Position numbers and translations under genes: made by a program. A model generated the notes under the pieces. It saw only the letters and a program-made list of their open reading frames with translations. It searched no databases and was not told the origin of the DNA. DNA of 5,484 nt from Nitrospinota bacterium. GTDB taxonomy: Bacteria > Tectomicrobia > Entotheonellia > J063. The DNA lies in assembly GCA_003696125.1 (NCBI GenBank), contig RFHZ01000006.1, positions 1 to 5,484 of the forward strand, in the 5' to 3' direction. This document shows positions 1 through 5,368 of the stretch, in pieces; the first letter of the stretch is position 1; every line of letters begins with the position of its first letter.

Positions 1-83
1 ATATCCTGCAGAAACTCCAGGTCCGCAATCGGGTGGAAGCCGCCCTGCTGGCCCACAAGGCCAGGCGGAAACCCCCAGCCTGA
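1..83 (+). CDS. C-terminal end of a probable LuxR/NarL-type response regulator (partial)
   Basis: The frame starting at base 3 reads ILQKLQVRNRVEAALLAHKA and, after six more residues (RRKPPA), stops at TGA 81-83; the gene begins outside the window. The segment 'ILQKLQVRNRVEAALLA' matches the usual end of a LuxR/NarL (GerE) helix-turn-helix, where '(N)I..KL.V.NR.EA...A' follows the recognition helix and forms the last, dimerising helix. Bases 1-2 (AT) would fit the Asn codon that commonly precedes this motif. By family knowledge the full protein would be a transcription factor, often a receiver-HTH response regulator. The N-terminal domain cannot be seen, so a LuxR solo is equally possible. 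It runs tail to tail with the leftward reductase gene, with only 5 bases between the stop codons. Confidence 0.62.
   Translation, partial: ILQKLQVRNRVEAALLAHKARRKPPA
40..68. repeat. GC-rich inverted repeat at the convergent gene ends
   Basis: A perfect 6-bp stem, CTGGCC (48-53) and GGCCAG (59-64), encloses the loop CACAA. It can be lengthened by CCGC (40-43) pairing with GCGG (65-68) if bases 44-47 bulge. It lies in the last codons of the rightward gene, just past the stop of the leftward reductase. No run of T follows on either strand, so it is not a classical intrinsic terminator. It may slow or protect the 3' ends of both transcripts, or be a chance product of GC-rich coding sequence. Confidence 0.3.
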
Positions 84-88
84 ATCCT

Positions 89-826
89 CTACAGCCGCAA
101 CCGCTTAAAGACCCGTTCCGGGATCAGCCGGATGATCAGCATGATCCAGCGCCAGAACCAGGGGAGGTAGACCACATCCTTGCGCTGTCGAATGGCCCGG
201 TATATCCCCTGGGCCACGGTTGCCGGGGACGCGAAGAGCCGGTTCTTCTCCATGGCCGCAGTCATCGGGGTATCGACAAAACCGGGTTTGATGGTGAGCA
301 CCGCGACCCCGGCCGGGAAGAGGCGATTGCGCAGGCCCTGCAGGAAGAGGCTCACCGCCCCTTTGGCCGTGCCGTAGACGTAATTGCTCTGCCGTCCCCG
401 TTCCCCGGCCACCGAGCTGATCACGGCGATACACCCTGCCCGTCGCGCTTCAAAATAGTTGGCAGCCAGGGTCAAGAGAGAGACCACGCTCAGGAAGTTG
501 GTGTTTAACGCCTGCAGGGTCTCGGGAACGCTCTGCTGGCAGCGCTGCTGATCAGGGAGGGTACCGTGCGCAATGAGGAGGATATCGACCTGGCCCAAGG
601 TGGAGAGCGCCTGCTGCCACAACTCTTCGTGCCGATCGAGCCGGGTCAGGTCAAGGCAGAAGGTATCGACCTGTGCCGCACCCCGCACACGGAGGTCTTC
701 GGCCACGGCCTCTAACTTCTCTGCATGGCGTCCCACCAGAAAGAACCGATCCCCATCGGCAGCGAAAAGCCGGGCCGTCTCCTGGGCGATCATCGAGGTT
801 GCTCCTGCGATCAAGATTCTCTGCAT
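89..826 (-). CDS. dprE2: DprE2-like short-chain dehydrogenase/reductase (probable prenylphosphoryl-2-ketopentose reductase)
   Basis: A complete 245-residue classical short-chain dehydrogenase, a usual length for the family. Visible motifs are the N-terminal nucleotide-binding turn GATSMIAQ (8-15), VGR (31-33), the Asp of 'LDLT' (D59), AHGT (86-89) in place of NNAG, and the catalytic set N108, S138, Y151 and K155 (YGTAK), followed by PGFVDTPMT (181-189). The GATSxIA form of the glycine motif and the hydrophobic, basic C-terminus (about 218-245) resemble DprE2, the NAD(P)H-dependent enzyme that reduces the 2-keto intermediate to decaprenylphosphoryl-arabinose. It is the second gene of a leftward pair, starting 10 bases after the stop of the DprE1-like oxidase, which is the expected partner. 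The start ATG (824-826) has a Shine-Dalgarno sequence 7 bases upstream. The SDR family is certain. The exact substrate is inferred from the partner gene, and another lipid-linked or free sugar is possible. Confidence 0.82.
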   Translation of the reverse strand: MQRILIAGATSMIAQETARLFAADGDRFFLVGRHAEKLEAVAEDLRVRGAAQVDTFCLDLTRLDRHEELWQQALSTLGQVDILLIAHGTLPDQQRCQQSVPETLQALNTNFLSVVSLLTLAANYFEARRAGCIAVISSVAGERGRQSNYVYGTAKGAVSLFLQGLRNRLFPAGVAVLTIKPGFVDTPMTAAMEKNRLFASPATVAQGIYRAIRQRKDVVYLPWFWRWIMLIIRLIPERVFKRLRL

Positions 827-833
827 CCCCTTT

Positions 834-838
834 CTCCT
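834..838 (-). promoter_or_regulatory. Ribosome binding site of the dprE2-like gene
   Basis: On the minus strand AGGAG lies 7 bases upstream of the ATG and overlaps the TAG stop (837-839) of the upstream oxidase gene. This fixes the start of the reductase and suggests translational coupling of the two genes. Confidence 0.7.
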
Positions 839-2156
839 ACCGGCTCTGGGTTACGCGTCGCCAAAAACTGGAGGAAAACCGCGGGTCCTTATACGCGGCA
901 AAGGCCTGCCATTGGGGGAAATAGGCCTGAAAACTCTGCGCAGACATGCGGGCATCCTTGGCCGGATAGACCGCCCCCTGACTCGCAGCAACAATGGCAT
1001 CGAGTTCATCGAGTAACTGCAAGGTCTTCTGCCCCTGAAAGGCAAAGTCGAGGGCCAGGGTCACCCCCGGTCGAGGGAAGGAGAGCATACCGGGAGAGGG
1101 GTGGCTGCCAAAGACCTTGAGTACGGCCAAAAAGGAGGCCTGCCCGGAGGCAGCGATCCGTTCGAGAAGCTGCCGGATGCTTTGGCGTTCGGCAAAGGGG
1201 ACCACACACTGGTACTGCAAGAAGCCGCGCTTGCCGTACAGGCGGTTCCATTGCTGCAGGGCATCCAGCGGATAGAAGAAGGGATCGTAATAGACGATGC
1301 GCTGGACCTCCTTCTCCCGCTGCCTGTGATAATAGAGGGTATTGAAGGTCTTGATGCTCCATTTATTAAGCAGAAATCCCGGCGCATCGCAGGGGAAGGT
1401 GTGCACCCGGGAGCGGGGGACAGGTGGGAGCGGGTGCTGTGCCGGAGCGGTGTGGTTTCCCCGCAGGAAGATCCCCCGTCCCAGAGACCGGCCCGAGGCC
1501 AGACCATCGACCCAGGCCACGGTGTACTCAAACGCTTCATCCGAAGCGGCCGACAGCTCAAAGAACTCCTCCAGATCGGCAAACCGGATGCTCTGCATGG
1601 TGATAAAAGGACTGGGGATCGGCTTGAGCCGGAACTCTGCCCAGGTGATCAGCCCGGTCAGGCCCAACCCTCCAATGGTGGCCCGAAACAGCTCGGCATG
1701 GGAGTCGGGTGAGCAGAGGAGCCGTTCTCCCGAAGACCGCACCAGCTCAAACCGGCGCACATGGCAGCCAAAGGTACCGGCACGATGGTGATTTTTCCCG
1801 TGGATATCGTTGGCAATGGCTCCACCGACCGAGACATATTTGGTGCCCGGCGTGACCGGGAGGAACCAGCCCCGGGGAACGATGAGGGAGAGGATCTCGG
1901 CCAGGGTCACCCCGGCCTCACAGCGTAAGATCCCCTGCGTCTGGTCAAAGCTGATGAAGCGATTCAAGCCTGCCGTGTCCAGGAGTATCCCCCCTTCGTT
2001 CAGACAACTGTCCCCATAGCTGCGTCCCTGGCCATAAGGGAGGACAGGATAGGACTCCTGGGAGAGAGGAGGGATCTCCATCCGCCAGAAAAGTGGTCGA
2101 ACCGCCGCCGGGTAGACACGGGGAAAGCGTCCCCAGGACTGATAGCACCTCATCAT
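837..2156 (-). CDS. dprE1: DprE1-like FAD-dependent oxidase (prenylphosphoryl-ribose 2-oxidase family)
   Basis: A complete 439-residue FAD-linked oxidase of the vanillyl-alcohol-oxidase fold; mycobacterial DprE1 is about 461. The N-terminal part has SWGRFPRV (7-14), GQGRSYGD (42-49), CEAGVTL (79-85), PRGWFLPVTPGT (94-105) and VGGAIANDIHGKNHH (110-124); these form the FAD-binding domain, and DIHGKNHH is a hallmark of DprE1 relatives. The C-terminal substrate domain has VLKVFG (345-350), LSFPRPG (358-364) and YPAKDAR (397-403). Compared from memory with M. tuberculosis DprE1, Y47, H119 and K400 fall at Y60, H132 and the essential K418, while A368 replaces C387, the residue attacked by benzothiazinones. 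The family oxidises the ribose 2-hydroxyl of a polyprenylphosphoryl-ribose to a ketone, at the cell envelope. It is the first gene of a leftward pair with a DprE2-like reductase. The upstream frame is open to a TAG but offers no better start. The substrate could be a different prenyl-pentose. Confidence 0.85.
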   Translation of the reverse strand: MMRCYQSWGRFPRVYPAAVRPLFWRMEIPPLSQESYPVLPYGQGRSYGDSCLNEGGILLDTAGLNRFISFDQTQGILRCEAGVTLAEILSLIVPRGWFLPVTPGTKYVSVGGAIANDIHGKNHHRAGTFGCHVRRFELVRSSGERLLCSPDSHAELFRATIGGLGLTGLITWAEFRLKPIPSPFITMQSIRFADLEEFFELSAASDEAFEYTVAWVDGLASGRSLGRGIFLRGNHTAPAQHPLPPVPRSRVHTFPCDAPGFLLNKWSIKTFNTLYYHRQREKEVQRIVYYDPFFYPLDALQQWNRLYGKRGFLQYQCVVPFAERQSIRQLLERIAASGQASFLAVLKVFGSHPSPGMLSFPRPGVTLALDFAFQGQKTLQLLDELDAIVAASQGAVYPAKDARMSAQSFQAYFPQWQAFAAYKDPRFSSSFWRRVTQSR

Positions 2157-2170
2157 CGGTAACCGCTCTA

Positions 2171-2175
2171 CCTCC
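2171..2175 (-). promoter_or_regulatory. Possible, widely spaced ribosome binding site of the dprE1-like gene
   Basis: The only good Shine-Dalgarno match upstream of the tandem ATG codons (2156 and 2153) is GGAGG, 14 bases from the first and 17 from the second ATG, further than usual. GGTA (2168-2171) and TACC (2158-2161), read on the minus strand, can pair across the spacer and might bring the site closer, but this is only a 4-bp stem. No in-frame ATG, GTG or TTG lies nearer the site, and the protein aligns well with the family from residue 6 onward. Confidence 0.35.
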
Positions 2176-2206
2176 GGTACAGTTTGCCCCTACATTTCCC
2201 CTTCCT

Positions 2207-2235
2207 ATTCTGCCTGCTCTCCCTCCAAATTGCAA
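2207..2235 (-). promoter_or_regulatory. Candidate sigma-70 promoter for the dprE1-dprE2-like operon
   Basis: On the minus strand TTGCAA (2230-2235; 4 of 6 to TTGACA) is separated by 17 bases from CAGAAT (2207-2212; 4 of 6 to TATAAT). Transcription would start near 2200, leaving a leader of about 45 bases. The match is weak, so this is the best candidate in the gap rather than a secure call. Confidence 0.3.
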
Positions 2236-2242
2236 GGGGAGA
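2218..2242. repeat. Inverted repeat over the leftward promoter candidate
   Basis: TCTCCC (2218-2223) and GGGAGA (2237-2242) are perfect inverted arms 13 bases apart, and T2224/G2236 could add a wobble pair. The spacer contains the TTGCAA taken as the -35 box of the leftward genes. The geometry fits an operator for a dimeric regulator, but short arms like these also arise by chance. No T-run follows, so it is not a terminator. Confidence 0.3.
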
Positions 2243-2356
2243 ATGCCATCACCTGCCTGGGAGGGTAGAGCCGGATCTGGTGCGGGTTTCAGAAGCGCAA
2301 AGCTCTTCTCCCCCCGGTCCTGGCTCCCTATCATGCCGACTGAATGGAAAATTCAC

Positions 2357-2385
2357 TTGATTTCGCTAGAGGGTTCCTGTATTAT
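2357..2385 (+). promoter_or_regulatory. Sigma-70 type promoter for the DUF4390-ntrY operon
   Basis: TTGATT (2357-2362; 4 of 6 to the -35 consensus) and TATTAT (2380-2385; 5 of 6 to the -10 consensus) are separated by exactly 17 bases in a locally AT-rich stretch. Transcription should start around 2391-2393, giving a leader of about 40 bases before the ATG at 2432. This is the best promoter-like sequence in the window and is correctly placed and oriented for the rightward operon. Confidence 0.68.
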
Positions 2386-2416
2386 CAGAAACATCGCCAC
2401 ATATAGCGCGCCAAAG

Positions 2417-2422
2417 AGGAGG
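2417..2422 (+). promoter_or_regulatory. Ribosome binding site that sets the DUF4390 gene start
   Basis: A perfect AGGAGG stands 9 bases before ATG 2432. It decides the start, because the open frame runs upstream to 2093 without a stop; using that far start would overlap the divergent oxidase gene and bury the signal peptide. Confidence 0.75.
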
Positions 2423-2431
2423 ACAGAAGGT

Positions 2432-3031
2432 ATGGGACGGAAGGTGCTTATCGTGGCGCTGGGAGGGATTTTGATAGGTGCCATGCTCTCCCTGGCCGCC
2501 ACCTCGAATACCCCGACCATCAGCGACATCTTTGTCAGCAGCGATGATCGTGCCTTGCTCCTCTTTTCCCGGGTAAAAGGGGTGTTTACCCCCGAGGTAG
2601 AAGAAGCGATAGAAAGTGGAGTGCCGACAACCTTTATCTTTCACCTGAAACTGCAACAGAAGAGGAGGTTTTGGCTGGATAAGGAGCTGGTCTCCAAGGA
2701 GATCAGGCATGTTCTGAAGTACGATCCATTAAAAAAAGAGTTTCATTTCAGCGCTATCAACGGGCCGGTCACGAGCACCCGTACCACCAGAGAGCCGAGG
2801 GAAGCGAAACGGTGGATGACCGAACTCCGGGGAGAGCCGATCATTCCTTCCTATGTGCTCCGGGTGGGACACGAGTACTATGTCAAGATGAAGGTGGAGA
2901 TAAAGACGGTAGAGTTCTCCTTTCCGTTGAAACAGCTCCTGTTCTTTCTCTCACCTGGCCACCTGAGTACCGCTTGGATCGAATCGTCACCTTTCCGCTT
3001 TAGTGACCTGGCTCTGCATTCGCAAAAATAG
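2432..3031 (+). CDS. DUF4390 family exported protein, first gene of the ntrY operon
   Basis: A 199-residue protein beginning MGRK followed by a hydrophobic stretch (about 5-23) that looks like a signal peptide, with possible cleavage after SLA (20-22) or AA (22-23), or else a membrane anchor. The remainder is a mixed, mostly beta-type domain. 'ISDIFVSSDDRALLLFSRVKG' near 30-50, 'FHLKLQQKRRFWLDKE' near 70-85, 'HVLKYDPLKKEF' near 93-104 and a C-terminal 'FPLKQLLFFLSPGHLSTAW' near 164-182 fit DUF4390 (recognised from memory). The function of this family is unknown. It is often encoded directly upstream of NtrY-type kinases, as here, with 35 bases to the kinase gene. Residues after the signal should lie in the periplasm, so a role as an accessory or ligand-sensing partner of the kinase is a reasonable inference, not shown by sequence. 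The start is set by a strong AGGAGG and a well-placed promoter. Confidence 0.8.
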   Translation: MGRKVLIVALGGILIGAMLSLAATSNTPTISDIFVSSDDRALLLFSRVKGVFTPEVEEAIESGVPTTFIFHLKLQQKRRFWLDKELVSKEIRHVLKYDPLKKEFHFSAINGPVTSTRTTREPREAKRWMTELRGEPIIPSYVLRVGHEYYVKMKVEIKTVEFSFPLKQLLFFLSPGHLSTAWIESSPFRFSDLALHSQK

Positions 3032-3066
3032 CGATCGACGGGCTTTGGGAAAGAGGGAATCGTCTC

Positions 3067-5328
3067 ATGTCGAGAGCAGAGCAGCCGCAACAGACCGTTT
3101 CTCATCACTTCTTCTCCCCAGAAACGACCCCATCCCCTGAACGGCTTCAGAAGCGCAAACAGCGCAACCGCTGGATCATCGCTATCGCCTTCTGCCTGGT
3201 CATTCTGCTTACACTGCTGGAAAACTACCTGCAGAGTCTCTCCGTCTCCTCACCGGTCGCCAATAACATTGCCGTGTTCACCATGGTGAACATCAACATC
3301 ATCCTGCTCATCGTGGTGGTCTTCCTGGTTATGCGCAACCTGGTCAAGCTCTATTTCGAACGGAAAGGGAAGATCATCGGTTCCAAATTTCGCACCAAGC
3401 TGGTGATCGCCTTTGTCGGCTTTTCCCTGATCCCCTCCGTCCTCCTCTTCTTTATCGCCAGCGGTCTGCTCACCGGCAGCATCGGCAACTGGTTTAACTC
3501 GCGGGTCGAGCAATCGCTGGAAGAATCTCTTGCGGTGGCCCAGAGCTATTACCGGAACACCGAGGAGCGGGTCTTGCAGATGGGAAGACACCTGGCGCAA
3601 AGCTTCCCTCAGGAAGAGCTCTTCCGTTCCAGATCGACCCTCCAGCGTCTCGTGCACCAGAAACGCCAGGAATTCATGCTGGATGGGATCGCCGTCTTCT
3701 CCCCCACCCTGGAGGTGATCGCTTCCAGCCTTCAGCCCCGCCTCCAGTCCCAGGCTTTTGCTCCTGCGCTCTTCCCCCTCATCGAGCGCGCCTTAGCCGG
3801 GGAAGAGTTCACCGACATCCGGGCGATGGGAAAGGGGGAGATCATCCGGGGCATAGTACCGGTAAGGCACCCCCAGACCCGGGAGGTCCTGGGGGTCGTG
3901 GTGGTGAGTCACCTGGTCCCGCAGAGCCTGGTCAGCAAGATGAACATCATCAGCAAGGTCTTTGAAGAATACCGGCAACTCAAGATCCTGCGCAATCCGA
4001 TCAAGATCGGGTACATCATCACCTTCCTGACCACGACCCTGCTGATCGTCTTCTCTGCCACCTGGTTTGGCATCTATCTGGCCAAAGGGATCACCACCCC
4101 TATCCAGCGGCTGGCCGAAGGGACCAAGGCCGTTGCCGAAGGTCACCTCGACTTTCACCTCCAGGTGGAGAGTGACGATGAACTCGGGATGCTGGTCAGC
4201 TCCTTCAACCAGATGACAGCCGATTTAAAGGCGAGTAAGCAGGAGCTGGAGCGGGTCAATGCCGGCTTGAAGCAAACCAACCGTGAGCTGGAACGCCGGC
4301 GCAGCTATATGGAGGCCATCCTGGAAAACATCGCCACCGGCGTCATCTCCATCGATCAGCATGGACGGGTCTCCACCATCAACAAATCGGCGGAAATCAT
4401 CCTGGGACTCCAGGCCGATCAGGTGCGGGGGCTATCGTATCGCCGGGTATTCGAGCCCTCCCATCTCAACACCATCCGTGCCCTGGTCAAGAAGATGAGT
4501 GAGGGGAAGCGAGAGCGGATCGAAGAGCAGGTGCAGGTGCTGGTGGGAGGACGGATCTTAACCCTCATGGTCAATATCACCTTATTACACGACTGCCACC
4601 ACCAGTACCTGGGCATGGTGTTGGTCTTTGATGATCTGACCGAACTGATCAAAGCACAAAAGCTGGCGGCCTGGAGAGAAGTGGCTCAAGGGATCGCCCA
4701 TGAAATCAAAAACCCGCTCACCCCGATCCGGCTCTCGGCCCAGCGTATGCGCAAGAAGTACCTCGAGGGAGCCCCTGATTTTCCCTCCATCTTTGAGGAG
4801 TGTACCCAGACGATCATCAGCCAGGTAGAAGCCCTAAAGGCATTGGTGGATGAGTTTTCCCACTTCGCCCGCATGCCGGAGCCGCATCCCACCCCCAATA
4901 ACCTCCACCACCTGCTGGAAGAAGTGGTGGCCCTCTACCGGGGCTCGCACAAATCGCTCGAAATCGTCTGCCAGTTTGATCCCAAAGTTCCTTCCCTCGA
5001 GGTCGATCGCGACCAGATCAAGCGCGTCTTTATCAATCTGCTGGAAAACGCGGTGGAGGCGATGGGCGGGGTAGGGCGGATCGAGATCAAAACGAGGCGG
5101 GACTTCTCGTGTCACCGTGTACGCATAGAGGTCAACGACACCGGACCCGGGATCCCGGTAGCCCATAAGGAAAAGCTCTTCCTCCCCTATTTCTCTACCA
5201 AAAAGGGGGGGACCGGACTGGGCCTGGCTATTGTGAACCGGATTATTGCCGATCATAACGGTACCATTCGTGTCCAGGATCACCATCCGTATGGAACCTC
5301 TTTTGTCATCGAGCTTCCTATCCCCTAA
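3067..5328 (+). CDS. ntrY: NtrY-type membrane sensor histidine kinase (HAMP-PAS-HisKA-HATPase)
   Basis: A complete 753-residue kinase, the usual NtrY length. The basic cytoplasmic N-terminus (KRKQRNR, 29-35) precedes a TM hairpin (about 36-52 and 68-90), a basic cytoplasmic loop (91-111), TM3 (about 112-132), an extracytoplasmic domain of about 180 residues (133-313), TM4 (about 314-338), HAMP (338-390), a coiled-coil linker (388-412) and PAS (413-525). The HisKA H-box 'VAQGIAHEIKNPLTPIR' holds the phosphoacceptor H545. The HATPase domain has the N-box (INLLENAVEA, N657 and N661), G1 DTGPGI (691-696), PYFSTK (707-712) and G2 GGTGLGL (714-720), so it should be active. By family, ATP-driven autophosphorylation is followed by transfer to an NtrX-like regulator, whose gene starts 40 bases downstream. 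NtrYX systems are linked to nitrogen use, redox state and envelope functions; the signal here is unknown. The start has AGAGGGA (3052-3058) 8 bases upstream. The symbol rests on architecture and gene order; a generic PAS kinase is the alternative name. Confidence 0.87.
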   Translation: MSRAEQPQQTVSHHFFSPETTPSPERLQKRKQRNRWIIAIAFCLVILLTLLENYLQSLSVSSPVANNIAVFTMVNINIILLIVVVFLVMRNLVKLYFERKGKIIGSKFRTKLVIAFVGFSLIPSVLLFFIASGLLTGSIGNWFNSRVEQSLEESLAVAQSYYRNTEERVLQMGRHLAQSFPQEELFRSRSTLQRLVHQKRQEFMLDGIAVFSPTLEVIASSLQPRLQSQAFAPALFPLIERALAGEEFTDIRAMGKGEIIRGIVPVRHPQTREVLGVVVVSHLVPQSLVSKMNIISKVFEEYRQLKILRNPIKIGYIITFLTTTLLIVFSATWFGIYLAKGITTPIQRLAEGTKAVAEGHLDFHLQVESDDELGMLVSSFNQMTADLKASKQELERVNAGLKQTNRELERRRSYMEAILENIATGVISIDQHGRVSTINKSAEIILGLQADQVRGLSYRRVFEPSHLNTIRALVKKMSEGKRERIEEQVQVLVGGRILTLMVNITLLHDCHHQYLGMVLVFDDLTELIKAQKLAAWREVAQGIAHEIKNPLTPIRLSAQRMRKKYLEGAPDFPSIFEECTQTIISQVEALKALVDEFSHFARMPEPHPTPNNLHHLLEEVVALYRGSHKSLEIVCQFDPKVPSLEVDRDQIKRVFINLLENAVEAMGGVGRIEIKTRRDFSCHRVRIEVNDTGPGIPVAHKEKLFLPYFSTKKGGTGLGLAIVNRIIADHNGTIRVQDHHPYGTSFVIELPIP

Positions 5329-5357
5329 AATGCAGACCCCAATGGCTATCCAGAACA

Positions 5358-5363
5358 AGGAGG
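5358..5363 (+). promoter_or_regulatory. Ribosome binding site that sets the response regulator start
   Basis: AGGAGG lies 5 bases before ATG 5369. Two in-frame ATGs further upstream (5330 and 5342) lack a comparable site and would add 13 or 9 residues before the receiver fold, so 5369 is preferred. Confidence 0.7.
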
Positions 5364-5368
5364 AAGGC

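Noticed and set aside
1101-1712. 203-residue open frame on the + strand opposite the oxidase gene
   Set aside because: It is a shadow of the GC-rich oxidase gene on the other strand, has no recognisable motif, and the minus-strand product has clear family signatures.
2231-2248. Sigma-54-like element on the minus strand (TGGCA ... TTGCA)
   Set aside because: The GG and GC pairs are 12 bases apart instead of the strictly required 10, so it should not work as a -24/-12 promoter.
2288-2301. 14-base direct repeat (TTCAGAAGCGCAAA) also found near 3146-3159
   Set aside because: A single match of this length is not unlikely by chance in 5.5 kb; one copy is within the kinase coding sequence and there is no flanking similarity.
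2093-2431. Upstream in-frame extension of the DUF4390 gene (open from 2093)
   Set aside because: It would overlap the divergent oxidase gene and the promoter, add a low-complexity N-terminus before a clear signal peptide, and ignore the perfect AGGAGG before ATG 2432.
5330-5368. Earlier in-frame starts (5330, 5342) for the response regulator
   Set aside because: They have no ribosome binding site of comparable quality and would add residues not expected before the receiver domain; AGGAGG sits 5 bases before 5369.
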